From the NCBI GenBank assembly GCA_004194705.1, contig SADC01000520.1, forward strand, positions 1 through 64,000: a stretch of 64,000 nucleotides of DNA. The letters are read 5' to 3'. The notes below the pieces were generated by a model. The model saw only the letters and a list, made by a program, of their open reading frames with translations, made no database searches and was not told the DNA's origin. Of this stretch, positions 31,336 to 41,723 are shown piece after piece. The position numbers were made by a program, and so were the translations under genes. Origin of the DNA: Ditylenchus dipsaci (lineage: Eukaryota; Nematoda; Chromadorea; Rhabditida; Anguinidae). Position 1 is the first letter of the stretch, and each line of letters starts with the position of its first letter.

Positions 31336-31785
31336 CAGTGTTTGGACTTTTAGAAAGGGTCGTACTCGTACTTCGTACTGCTGAATTTCAACTGTCGTAC
31401 TTCGTACTCGTACCTCGTACAACGAAAATTTTAAGCTCGTACATGGTACTCGTACTTTGTTTAAAAACGCATGACATATTCTGGGAATGATTTCAAAAAA
31501 ATATTTTGCAATCTATTTTTTATTAAAAGACATTAAGACCGGCTTTTTAGTGGTAAAGCGCCAGTATTTGCTTTGTGATTTATAAATACTTGTATTTTAA
31601 TTCGTACCTCGTACTCGTACCTCTAACATTTCTCCTCATACTTCGTACTCGTACCTCGTACCACAAAGATTTAAGCTCGTACATCGTACTCGTACTTCGT
31701 ACCTCTTAAATTTCTTCTCGTACTTCGTACTCGTAGTACGAGTACGTGTACAAGTACAAAGTACGAGTACGAGGTCCAAACACTG
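31336..31785. mobile_element. hAT-like element, CAGTGTTTGGAC ends, GTACTTCGTACTC words
   Basis: CAGTGTTTGGAC at 31336 and GTCCAAACACTG at its right are perfect inverts, and the CAGTG start is typical of hAT termini. The interior has arrays of CGTACTCGTACTTC, inverted near the right end. Flanks TCTTCTAA and CTTGCTAA are a weak duplication. Confidence 0.65.
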
Positions 31786-31815
31786 CTTGCTAATTTCATG
31801 ACGATGATTATTGCA

Positions 31816-32044
31816 TACCGTAATTCCTTTAATGTGATTTGAAATCGTGTTCTTGGCATTGTATTTTTGACCCATTTTTTTGAAGACTCTTCTTTGGCAA
31901 GTTACCCCTCAATTTGCAGCCAGTGAGATGAGCTACAAAATAGATGGTGACTTGCCTAACAGTGGTCTTCAAAACATAGGCCAAAAACACAATGCCAGAA
32001 ACCCGTTTTTTGAATTTAGGGGGGCGGCTTATTAGAGGACGGTA
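31816..32044. mobile_element. CCGTATT-family MITE with paralogous empty site
   Basis: TA-CCGTAATTCCTTTAATG at the left, GGCGGCTTATTAGAGGACGG-TA at the right. The paralogue at 15666 has GCATAACCCTATT where this copy has GCA-TA[element]TA-AACCTATT, showing insertion at a single TA that was duplicated. Confidence 0.82.
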
Positions 32045-32237
32045 AACCTATTATTGAAACAATCAAAGTCGTCGCTTTAATTTCTTTCTGATTTACCCAT
32101 TGGCAAGTATTTACAAGTACTTTGAAAATAGAGAATATGCGGTGATAAGACAAATTATATAAGCACTGAGAAAACATAACACATTTAAATATAACACATT
32201 CAGGTCAAATTTTAATGTTTTAGAATACTTCTTACTA

Positions 32238-32460
32238 GGATCTGCAGGCGCCTATCGGCGCCTATGCTGTGCGGGAACATTAGTTATTAGGGCACTATTC
32301 TTGTGGTTCGCGAACATTTATTCACATTAGTAGTTCAGGCAGATTAATCTTTGAGTGCGTTAATGGTTAGGGCAGATCCATCCACCCTACTTGTTAACCC
32401 ACCTACTCTACTCGCCTATCCTCGCCTACCCTTGCCTATCCTGGCCTATCTTCGCCTACC
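32238..32460 (+). repeat. GAGGATAGGC minisatellite unit, copy 2 (inverted)
   Basis: Reverse-orientation copy of 26977-27305: GGCGCCTATCGGCGCC, TTTGAGTGCGTTAATGGTTA, CCACCCTACTTGTTAACCC, then CTCGCCTATC repeats. Fewer minisatellite copies than in copy 1. Confidence 0.65.
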
Positions 32461-34000
32461 CGGTACTTATGCTGTTGACGGCGCCATTCTTTGGCTAAAC
32501 GTGAGAGCTTCTCTTTGCGATGCTTTTTCAAAAATTCTTTGAACGACTTTCAGTCCTAAACCCTGCGACTCATTTTTTGTCAGCTTGTTAGATTCTTTGT
32601 TGTTTTTTTAACCACTTATATAATTTTGTAGCTGAGGTTCTTTATTGTTTACCATTATAAAACATCGACACCGAATTTCCTACGAAAATTGTTTCTAGAC
32701 GGGCTTTGAAGTCAAAATTTTATTCAAAAATCCACCTGAGAAACCACTGAGTTTTGAGCTTGTCCGGGCCAGTTAGACCTCTTACACTTTGCTAACTTAC
32801 TGGTTAATAGCTTATTTTGTAGCTGAGATTCTTTAGTTTTCACCACTATAAAACTCAAAATGATATTCAAAGTCGAAAAAAGCTGTTTTTGATAATTTTT
32901 AAAAAGTGTGACCCACACACTCACCCGACCCAAATACTATATAAAGATTGACTTGCATTTCAAGAAGTTATGTTCTTCAGATTAAATGCTGAAAAAGCAT
33001 CATGATGAACACATTTAAAAACTTATGTTAAACTTTTAGGATATATCTTAGCCCATCTGTGCCGATGTGTGTCACAAATGACCATAAGTCAACTTTACTG
33101 TGGTTCAAAGTTCGAACCCCAGTAGGCGCAATTACATTTCACGCGGATTTCTTTATTCTCAGAAAACTCGGGCACCCGAAATTCGATTTTCGTCAAAAAA
33201 AACCCCTGGTTTTTTGTGCGGTTTTGGGGTCAAATTGTTTTGGCTAAAATTTCCTAAAATTAGCTTGTTGTCCTGCGAGCCCTTGCTCTATTTGTTTTGC
33301 ATTTTTCAAGCTGGTCATTTTTCTATATAGCAATCTCAGTTCTCTTAGAGAGTAAGTCAGGAATATGCCAAAACCAGCTATCCTTCAAATTCGATACCGG
33401 GAAACAGCTGGTTCTATCTCTTCTCGTGTATTTTCTGAGTAACTTTTTCAGACTCTTGTGCTAATTCTTGGCCTATTTTGTGCACAGTGAGCAAGCATCG
33501 AGCAGATAACGGCCAGAGTGCAAAAATTTCTCATCCCCAAATAATAAAGCGTGATGTTAGGATGTCACGAAATTTCAATATGAGGTTTTTTAAAGGCGTG
33601 TTGAACTTTTATCAATGTAAATCAGTAAGTTGATCGTTGATACGTCAAAAAGAGTTAAAAGAAAATTTTACAAAAAATTTCGAAAATTTTCAAAATTTCC
33701 AAATTTGAAAAAAAATGAAAAAAATTTTTATTGAAAAATGGGGGTTTTTTCAGCGTATTGTCCTAAAACTTAGTGAAAAATAGAATTTTGACAAAAAATC
33801 AAGTTTAAGCCGTTTTTCAAAGGTTTTCAAAATTTTTCAAAAGTTGTTTAACTGTGCACAAAAAAGCAAATAATTTCTCAACTGTTATGAGAAGAAAGCT
33901 GGCAGAAAGGCTGTCATATATTCATGCAAGTACAGAAAAAAGGCTGTAGACAGAGTTGAAGACAATAACCAAATTATGTGATGTCTTGATTATGTCTGAA
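32461..34000. other. No supported gene
   Basis: Contains a short duplicated block (GCTGAGGTTCTTTA / GCTGAGATTCTTTA at 32630 and 32822) and a B-box-like AGTTCGAACCCC at 33109-33120. No exon or element border is convincing. Confidence 0.4.
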
Positions 34001-34690
34001 TCAGTCTAAAAGACGCTTTCACAAGTCTGCCACAGGGAAAAAGATAAATGCTTTTGTAAATCATGCACAGCAAAAATATGCCTGTCTCAGCACGCACGTC
34101 GAAAAAGACTGGCTAACAGAGTAATACTGTGAGTCTCTGAAGAGAGTCAATAGCTCACAACTCATGTTTTGGTCGCACGGCCCATTTTTAAACTTTTCGC
34201 GCTTGTTCCAATTTTCCGTATATTTTGTCAATAAAAATTCATGTTTTGTCGTTTGTGTTCTGTGTCGTGTGTAGTATGTGTGTATCTTACAAGATATTTG
34301 CTCATTTTCGGATCAAAGGAAATTGATTAATTATGTCTCGAGAATTTTCTAAAGTCTTCTTCAGGGAGAATTTTCGTTGTATTCTCATTATCGCTTCTTG
34401 ATCATCTGGAGCAGTTGAAAAGACGCTTTTACGAGTCTCACCACAGAAAAGAAAATAATAAATTATGCACAACATGAACACGCCTTTATCAAGTTAACAG
34501 GTAGAGCAGTTCTGTGAGTTTTGGAAAGGACTTCATAGCTTATGACTCATGTTTCAGTTATGTGTGTTCATGAATCACGCAACACAAAATACGCTTTATG
34601 AGTCTCAACAAAGGGCACAAAGCAAAACCTTATGTGAATCTCGCGACAAAAATAAACGCTTTGTCAGCTGTGTGAAAGTGGATAAGTCTT
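34001..34690 (+). repeat. Three diverged direct repeats, AAGACGCTTTTACGAGTCTC
   Basis: Units at 34006-34166, 34410-34555 and 34580-34690 share GACGCTTT.ACGAGTCT..CACAG and, in the first two, CTGTGAGT and AACTCATGTTT. Poorly conserved; non-coding. Confidence 0.5.
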
Positions 34691-34931
34691 TAAAGGGCCT
34701 GACCTCTTCCTACTCGGTGGTCCCCCGCCAATTCAAAAATTTTCCATTGATCATTGGACTTCTGCACGGACGTTTCCGCCACGTTTCTAACAAAAACTAG
34801 GCCTGAAATCAAATTTTAGGCTTAGTTTTGTTAGAAATCTAGCGGGAAAATCCGTACAGAAGTCCAATGATCAAGGGAAAATTTTGAATTGGCGGGGACC
34901 ACCGAGTAGGAAGAGGTCAGGCCCTTTAAGA
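34688..34931. mobile_element. AAAGGGCCTG palindromic element
   Basis: Near-perfect palindrome over its whole length: TTAAAGGGCCTGACCTCTTC / inverted, CGGTGGTCCCCCGCCAATTC / inverted, CATTGATCATTGGACTTCTG / inverted. The inner half (TTGGACTTCTG..CGGA) is shared with 37802-37916. Confidence 0.82.
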
Positions 34932-35071
34932 GGGTCAGTATGTGATTATAGTTTTCTCAGATTTCATATGTCTTGAAATTTATTTGAAGGTGAAATCTTA
35001 AAAAAGTAAATTAATAATTCTAAGGCAATATCAGCAGGGAACGCTACAGAAATATCAGCGGAAAATATCGT

Positions 35072-36290
35072 TACTACTCATTTGCGCAAACTCATTTGAG
35101 CAAAACTCATTTGCGCAAATTTTTGAACTTACAGGTTCGAATCTCGGTGGTAGCAGAAATTATTTTTTCTTCACTGGAATAACTTTGAAGGTATCACACC
35201 CTATTCAGAATCGTGTCCTGAACACGATTTGAAATAGAAACTCCAGTCCTGGAGTAGCCCTGTAAGGCCACATATCCAATTAGTGGTTTCTCCTTTCACT
35301 CCCACTATGCCTCTCAGTCTTACATTCACTTTCAGTGTATCCAATAACTTTTTTGCACTCTCACTTTCAGTGAAAAAATTCTGGAATTTTAATTTTTTCG
35401 TCTTAACCGACAAAACCAAGTGGTCGTCCACTTGGTGCAAAAGTTTTTTTACTTTTTGGGGTCTTAAAACCTGTTTTCTGGACTGGTTCGGGTATGCTGA
35501 AGATGGTTTGATAGTAGTCAGATGCCGTTTTGTAAGGTATTTCTTGAGTTTTGGTAAAATCCAGTTTTAGTAAAATCATTTATTGCCGAATATTCGAAAA
35601 TACTTGACGAAACGGCGTTTAACAACTATCAAACCATCTTCAGCATGCCTGAATTAGTCCGAAAACAAGTTTTGGAACATAAAAACGTGATTTTTTTTAT
35701 CCAAGTGGACGACCACTTGGTTTAGTTGGTCTATGGATTATCCAGTGGAACTGAAGTCGGGTCATAGAAAAAATTTTGAATTTTAAAAGTTCTTTACAAG
35801 ACGAAAATATTACTACCAACTACGGGAGTTTTACCTGAGTTCTTCAACCTGGGTACGACCACCTGGGTACAACAAACCAACTTTTTTTGTGGATTGATTT
35901 AGACATGCAAAATTTGTTTGTCTGATCACAATAATCCACAAAGTTTAAGGTCGACCACCTTGGAGTGGGTAACTACCCACGGTATTGATATTCCAATTGG
36001 TTAAAACAGCATTTTGTCTCAACAAACCGTGTTCAGGACACGATTTTGGATAGGGTACATTGATTTTTTAATACTTTCAGCTTAATCTGAAATATCGGAT
36101 TCTGCAGGTGAATGCCTATTCAAAAGACCTACTTTACTGGTCTTATGAAAACAAGTTTATGGTTGTTATTCAAGAAAAAATAATTCTTGCTACCACCTGG
36201 ATTCAAGCCTGTAACTTAAAAAAATTTACGCAAATAAGTTTGCGCAAATGAGTTTGCGCAAATGAATTTGCACAAATGAGTAGTAACCGG
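35072..36290. mobile_element. Array-ended element, word ACTCATTTGCGCAA
   Basis: Left end TACTACTCATTTGCGCAAAC with three 14-15 bp units; right end GTTTGCGCAAATGAGTTTGC with four, inverted. A nested hairpin (35395-35535 against 35600-35725) and a hairpin pair (ATTCAGAATCGTGTCCTGAA / inverted near 36030) lie inside. B-box-like GGTTCGAATCTC at 35134. Confidence 0.7.
35395..35725. repeat. Nested hairpin, AAACCATCTTCA.CATGCC arms
   Basis: CAAGTGGTCGTCCACTTGG and ATGCTGAAGATGGTTTGATA are inverted at 35628-35720. Single arms occur at 24240-24345 and 50935-51030. Confidence 0.65.
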
Positions 36291-36402
36291 AAATATATCG
36301 AAAAATGCAGCGGAAAAAAATTGAAAATTTCTACGGAAATAACAGCGGAAAATGAAACCCGCCCGTCGGGCGCGCAAGCACTAGTGCTTTTAGAAAATCG
36401 TA

Positions 36403-36510
36403 AATTTTTCAAAATGGTCTTATTTGATTCTTTGATTTTTTACTTACGATATATTTTCAAATGTAGGCAAACCGTCAGAAAGCTAAGACAAAAAACTTTC
36501 TTAAAAGCAT
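36403..36510 (+). repeat. Block shared with 51928-52083
   Basis: TTTTCAAATGTAGGCAAACC then GTCAGAAAGC..AGACAAA recurs at 52024-52075. An AG precedes the conserved part, so it could be a duplicated exon, but no frame is shared convincingly. Confidence 0.3.
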
Positions 36511-36803
36511 AAAATATTGATAAGTTCACTGCTCACCAGCCTGAAGAAAAAACAACCCCATTTTCAATGAGGGTCTGTGAGAATTACGGTAATTCTGGGC
36601 ATTGTACTCTAACGAGGAGGAATGATTTTGCGATATTCGTGCTCAGCTGGGTTTTTTCTGCCAGGTAGTCGAACGTTACAGTCGGGAATTCTAGTGCTAA
36701 TTCACTTGTCGGTTCGAAAGAAATATCTTCGAAAATAAATGAGACTCATGTTTAATCTATTTACTTATTCATCGACCTTTTGTCTGGTAAAAAACGTTTG
36801 TTA

Positions 36804-37153
36804 AAGGACCATGAAACTTGATAAGCACAGCAATTTGGAAATTTTGAATTCCGCGGGACCACCCTAATTTTGTCAATAATGCTTTTGAATTGTTTTATGT
36901 TTGCATGTAAAATTTTTTCAAAACATAGAACCGTTTACTAGTCAAGCCCAATGTTGCTCGACATGCCAATCCTACTCACACTGCACCACAAATAGTTATG
37001 TGAGTCTGTGCTAAAAATTTACTTATATATGAAATTTAAATTTTCATTGCACACAAAAAAAATTAATTCAAAAACATTATGGACAAAATTAGGGTATCCC
37101 GCGCGAATTCGAATTCCGAAAATTGCTATGCTTATCAAGTTTCATGGCCCTTT
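36804..37153. mobile_element. AAAGGACCATG palindromic element
   Basis: TTAAAGGACCATGAAACTTG, ATAAGC and GCAATTT.GGAAATT.. at the left are inverted at 37093-37153 (AAATTGCTATGCTTATCAAG). The GCGGGACCA core is present in both arms. Confidence 0.7.
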
Positions 37154-37188
37154 AATGTGGAATTTTAAACATCAGATGTATTATTTAC

Positions 37189-37343
37189 AGTGAAACCCCG
37201 ATATAACGACACCTCAAAATTAACTAAATTGATCAGCTTTGAGTAAAATTTAGTCAAATGAACCCTCGATTTAATGACACTTCAATGTAACGATACCCTT
37301 GGGCCGGTCTCTTTGGGTGTCGTTATATCTAGGTTTGACTGAA
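37189..37343. mobile_element. CAGTCRA-family MITE, word TATAACGACACC
   Basis: TACAGTGAAACCCCGATATA then ACGACACC at the left. The right end is a hairpin: TAACGATACCC, GGGCCGGTCTC, GGGTGTCGTTATATCTAGG, TTTGACTG. Confidence 0.78.
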
Positions 37344-37801
37344 GCGGGCTTTGTTTCAGTATTATTAAATAATGCATGTCGGTTCTCTTCTGAAAAAAGG
37401 AAGTGACATAATAATGAATATTTTTAAAGCAGCTTTAAAAAAATAAATGTTAAAGATAAACAATTTTTAATTATAATTTATGATAAAAGTAAATATGAGA
37501 TGAGAAAATACAAATAAATTAATAATTCATGTTTAGTAATGTCGATCAAATAACCTTACAAAGCACACACCTCACAACAAAAATGTTTTAAAAAATGAAT
37601 AGGCAATAAATTTTATAGAGTGCCAAAATTTCTGAAATTTCAAAACAGCACTGACCACTTCTCTCAAGGCGCACTGGCATCAGCACTGGCACCAAACTTA
37701 CCTATTAACAGGCATCGTAGCCACGAGACAGCTTGAGGGATCAAAACAAAAAAAAATTAATAAAAAAATTCAATTCAAAAATTTTAAAAATATTTTGAAT
37801 C

Positions 37802-37916
37802 ATTGAACTTCTGTCCGGATTTTTCAACTTGCTTTCTAACAAAACTATACCTTAAAATAAATTCCAGGCCTTGTTTGTTAGAAATAGGTTGAAAAATCCG
37901 GACAGAAGTTCAATAT
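37802..37916. mobile_element. Small palindromic element
   Basis: CATTGAACTTCTGTCCGGAT / inverted GACAGAAGTTCAAT, with TTTCAACTTGCTTTCTAAC in the arm. Related to the inner arm of 34688-34931. Confidence 0.65.
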
Positions 37917-38462
37917 TAAATTAATTCCCACACAAAATCTGAAATTTGTCCAAATTAATTCGGAGGTTTATTAAATGCATTGTTGGCGCACCTTGTTTGT
38001 AATTTTTTCGCAGCGGCACTCCATTTTTCCTTAACCCGCACAGACACCGACTTCATTCCACACCCAACATAAAGCGCAACCACCGGCATCGGCCTGAGGT
38101 GTCTGTACTAGTGCAGCGACCTCGTGACAGGAATGCTTTGGAAGTTATTTTTCAAAAGTTTCTAAATTATTCGAGTCTTGTCAGTGAAATGAAACAATTC
38201 CACACAACAAGCGAATTCAACATAAAGAATAGCAATTCAGTATTAATTAGTTCATATGCTTATTTTTATTTACGTGGTCTGTTAGTATAAACTCTTCCAC
38301 GATTGTTCAACATAACTTGATTTTTATTATTTGAAAAAAAGCTGAAAATGCAAAAAATGCTTGGATTGCATTTCTTGAAAATTTGAAAAAATGTAGGAAA
38401 GTTGTGCAGTCATTCTCAACAGCCTTAAAATAGTTTATGATTCTGCTACAAAAACATTTCAT
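37917..38462. other. No supported gene
   Basis: Contains a moderately GC-rich patch (37994-38110, GCAGCGGCACTCC, CACCGGCATCGGCC) that may be a small word-bearing element. No exon is recognised. Confidence 0.35.
38452..38456 (-). terminator. Pol III terminator of tRNA-Leu
   Basis: Five Ts on the minus strand begin six bases after the mature 3' end. Confidence 0.75.
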
Positions 38463-38499
38463 TGAACAGAGCGAGATTCGAACTCGCGCATCCGAAGAT

Positions 38500-38537
<38 letters not shown>

Positions 38538-38544
38538 TCTGTCC
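38463..38544 (-). tRNA. tRNA-Leu (anticodon UAG)
   Basis: On the minus strand an 82-nt class II tRNA folds fully. The acceptor GGACAGA pairs with TCTGTTC (one G-U) and the discriminator is A. A box TGGCCGAGTGG. Anticodon stem CCAGA/TCTGG with loop TTTAGGC, so the anticodon is TAG, reading CUA. The long variable arm (TATCTTCGGATG) is typical of leucine. B box GAGTTCGAATCTCGC. A T5 run at 38452-38456 supplies a pol III terminator. Looks functional, and is the clearest host gene in the window. Confidence 0.95.
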
Positions 38545-38884
38545 TCTTTTGTTACTTAGAACTATTTAAGTTACATTTTCCAGCTGAGTTGAGTTTTTTC
38601 TAGTTCGAGTTTGTTCTTACAACTAATATTCAAGAGCGATTTTCTCTAGTTTATGACCTGAGCCCTCATCAAGCTGCGATAGTTACTCCTGAGTTAATAA
38701 TTACCATATTTACAATACGCTCAACAAGATAGCGCTGTTCGTTTCGCCATTTTCTCGTTTTATTTTTGAGATCCAGACCTCGGAAATTATCTACTTTAGA
38801 ACACCTAGACTGAACAAACGTCAAAAACACTTGCGCAGATTGTTAATATTTTCATAATGTCACAGCAGTATTTTATACCATTTA

Positions 38885-39873
38885 GAGGGGGGGTTACATT
38901 TTATAGTACGAATGGTTCGAATACCACTACGAGCATGCACACTTGTTTTAACTATTTTTTTATCTTTTTTTTCTTTTTTCTCATTTATAACTTTTTTTAA
39001 ATCAGTCAAACTACAGTATAAATAGACCGAAATCGGCAGCCAGGTGTTAGAGCACAAAAATTACGGGTTATTTTTTGTGATGCAATTTTGGCGCTACTCG
39101 GTTTTACCCCTCCCAAAAACAGCTACTCGTTTTACCCCTCCCAATAATTTTTAGGCTTCGGAATTAGGCTTAGTCCTTAGGCTTTGGCTTAGGCTTTGGC
39201 CCTTAGGCTTAGGCTCAGGGCCAAGCCGTTACTAATACTGGCTATTTCATATTGAAAAGTATGGTTTTAGATACCCCTAAAAAATTATTGGGAGGGTATA
39301 AACGAGTAGCGTCCAAATTTTACTAATTTTTGGGGCAAAGTTTTTTTTTAACTGATTTTATTTTAAAAAATCCTCTTTTTTTCAAAAGTGATAACACCAT
39401 CATGTAGCACTGCGATTGTATTTTCTAATAAGATATGAATTATTGCATCATCTAAGCAAAATGTAGCACAAAAAGGTAGAAGTATGAACTAAATTATCTT
39501 TCTGACTTAGTTCATACTTTTACTTTTGAGCTACATTTTACAAATATTATTCGATAACTGATATCTTATTAGAAACTAGAATCAAATTGCTACATGATGG
39601 TGTTATCACTTTCGAAAAAAAAAGAGTAATTTTTTTAAATAAAATCAGATAAAATAAAATTTGCCCAAGAAAAGTAAAATTTGCCTCCAAACCAAAAGAA
39701 TTACCCGTGATTTTTGTGCTCTCCCACCTGGCTACTGATTTGGATCTTCTGATACTTCAGAATAACGAATTTAAAAATAGTAACAGATGAGAAAAAAAAC
39801 AATCAAAGTATATAGTCAAAAAAAGTTTCCATGCTGGTAGTTGTAGTCGAACCATTCGTACTATAAAATGTAC
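38885..39873. mobile_element. Large palindromic element with a nested insertion
   Basis: ACATTTTATAGTACGAATGG at 38893 is inverted at 39853-39872. GCCAGGTG.TAGAGCACAAAA (about 39040) is inverted near 39710-39736, and the inner ATAACACCATCATGTAGCA (39391) near 39586-39605. Arm centres coincide at about 39500 only if the element at 39090-39314 is removed from the left arm. A B-box-like GGTTCGAATACC lies in the left arm (38911). Confidence 0.8.
39090..39314. mobile_element. GGCGCTACT-family element, word CGTTTTACCCCTCCC
   Basis: GGCGCTACTCGGTTTTACCC then CTACTCGTTTTACCCCTCCC (word twice) at the left, and GGGAGGGTATAAACGAGTAG at the right. Flanks GCAATTTT and CAAATTTT are a decayed duplication. 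Inserted in the left arm of 38885-39873. The interior has the TTAGGCTTAGGC blocks of the family. Confidence 0.78.
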
Positions 39874-40987
39874 TAGAGATGACGACGCTGCGATGTATCG
39901 CATCGCAACATCGCATACAATTTTTGAAGCATCGCAACATCGCATAGCAATTTGAAAACATCGCATTTCATTTTTAAAATTTTATTTAGTGCCAACACGG
40001 AAGAAAAAGTCAAACATTTTGACTCAAAAATTATTTTTTGCTTGTTTTCATTTTTCAATCTTTTACGTAAATCAAACATGGAGAAAATCTGATATCGAAA
40101 TTTGCACCTCATACTCAGTCATGATCAGTTTGCCCCTGAGACAATGGAAAAATTGATTGACTTACCGACATAGCCTAAGACAAGGCGCTCGCACATGAAC
40201 TGGGGTAGTTCCAAGATCGTAGATCGTGACGTTGCTGCTGCTTTTGGATCCAACCAGAAAAACTACAAACTGTGAGCCTGCTTTTTGTACTTTCTCGAGG
40301 TAATATTTGACATTTCTCAGTTGCTTTGCAGGCAACCTGGAAAGAACAAACAGAAAAACCAATGAACGACAAACAAGCTAAAAAGCTCATCTAATGCACC
40401 TTGGAGCAACGATTTGCACGAATTTCCAGCATTTGAGACATGCAGTCCAGCAAACCCATGACTACGCCTAACATTCCAGCAATTCGAAGACCTGAACAGC
40501 TTGTCAAGATTCTGCACAGCCTGAGGATAAAAACCTGAGCAGAAGGATACTCAATCGCGGCATCAAAACAGACAGCAGTACAAGATCTTACTTGATTAGT
40601 AGAATTTCCCTAGAAGAGTACCTAAAAAACAAATAGCCAAAAAACCTGAATGGTAATTCAAACGTTCTTAATCCTGGCAATCATTGCTCATCTTTCTGCA
40701 GCAACCAGTCAACCAAGTGAGCAGCTTTTTTCTGTGGCGAGGGATGTTTTCGAGTACAGAAGATCAAACCTTATTCCAGAAACAGCCGAACAACTCATAT
40801 TTTCGAACAAAACCTTCCATTGTTGAACAATATGTATTAAATTGATATGTTTTCATGCCATTTTTGTTGAATAAATGTTTAGAATTTTTGAATTTAAAAA
40901 ACATCGCACATCGCTGCAATGTATCGCAACCGATTTTGAAAAACATCGTGACATCGCATCGTTTTGATCAGAATTTTCATTAATCTA
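39874..40987 (+). mobile_element. hAT element, TAGAGATG end, word CATCGCA
   Basis: Starts TAGAGATGACGACGCTGCGA. ATCGCAACATCGCA words repeat at the left (39890-39965) and, inverted relative to the end, at the right (40902-40960). The right terminus is degenerate (CATTAATCTA). Contains hAT transposase exons. Confidence 0.7.
40397..40826 (+). pseudogene. hAT transposase C-terminal exons, degraded
   Basis: Belongs to the hAT family of cut-and-paste transposases. The last exon reads [20 protein letters not shown] then [20 protein letters not shown] and ends at TGA 40824-40826. This is the hAT C-terminal dimerisation block (usual pattern PATS..SER.FS.A......R..L.PE....L.F...N). Upstream segments LEQRFARISSI and RPEQLVKILHSL are separated by a stop, and ISLEEYLKNK precedes the last exon. 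The N-terminal BED finger and catalytic region are missing in the 1.1-kb element, so it is an internally deleted, inactive copy. Confidence 0.72.
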
Positions 40988-41436
40988 AACGTGAAAAATA
41001 CACACCTTTGAACCATTAATAAATTAATCGTGGATAGTTTTTATTTCTTGATTGTTTTGATTGCCACTGAAAACTAATTTAGCGTCGTTTTGTCCGCGGC
41101 GATGTTTTGGCGATGTGGTGTTTTATATGTGGCAGATCAAGAGTAATGTTAATCAAAGAATAATAGGAGTTAAATATCCTAGTCTTTTATCTGAAAATGA
41201 AAAAAAAAGCTTGTAAACAAATTCAGCTTTTTAATGAATAAATATTATTTGGTTGCAGTTCAGAACACCCCCCCCCCACGGGACTGATCAGGTGGAGGAG
41301 AGATAACTGCATATTCGTGTTTCTCGAGCCCGATTTCATAAGAAAGCCGCTGTTTTTTGGTTCTGAGAAAAAAAAATTTGGGTTCTGAACTCAAGCCTAT
41401 TATTGACAACTGGACCTAAGCAGACAAGAAAAAACC
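40988..41436. other. No gene; poly-C tract
   Basis: Only a run of nine C at 41269-41277 and AT-rich DNA. Confidence 0.4.
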
Positions 41437-41612
41437 TAATATTCGTTAAATCGAGAGTGGCTTTATTAGTAGGGATCCGAAAAAATATTCGTGAAATCAA
41501 GAGTGTCGTTAAATCGAAGGTAAGCTTAATCTTACTTTAGATTTAACCAACCAAATCAGGCTAGGAGGTTCATTAAATCGAGGGTTCGTTAAATCGAGAG
41601 TTTACCGTATTG
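41437..41612. mobile_element. CAGTCRA-related MITE, word CGTTAAATCGAG
   Basis: ATTCGTTAAATCGAGAG at the left; tandem CATTAAATCGAGG, TTCGTTAAATCGAGAGT at the right. Both outermost CAGTCRA motifs are eroded; the last bases read TTTACCGTA. Confidence 0.5.
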
Positions 41613-41723
41613 CTAATTTGTATTTGGCGCAAGCGCATCAAACGCCAGCACGCGTCATGGAATGCAAAAAAAGTTTACACATCAAAAAAGAATTAGAAAT
41701 TGCTATGTTCCAATTTCAATTGA

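Larger units (their letters stand above)
30877..32160 (+). repeat. Segmental repeat, copy 2, with two insertions
   Basis: Homologous to 15178-15808. Two elements interrupt it: 31336-31785 (GTAC words) and 31816-32044 (CCGTAATTCC). Alignment resumes at 32045 (AACCTATT) and runs through ATATGCGGTGATAAGACAAA. Confidence 0.75.

Noticed and set aside
31636..31875. Tyr/Glu/Val-rich minus-strand ORFs
   Set aside because: They are translations of GTACTCGTACTTC words inside the hAT-like element.
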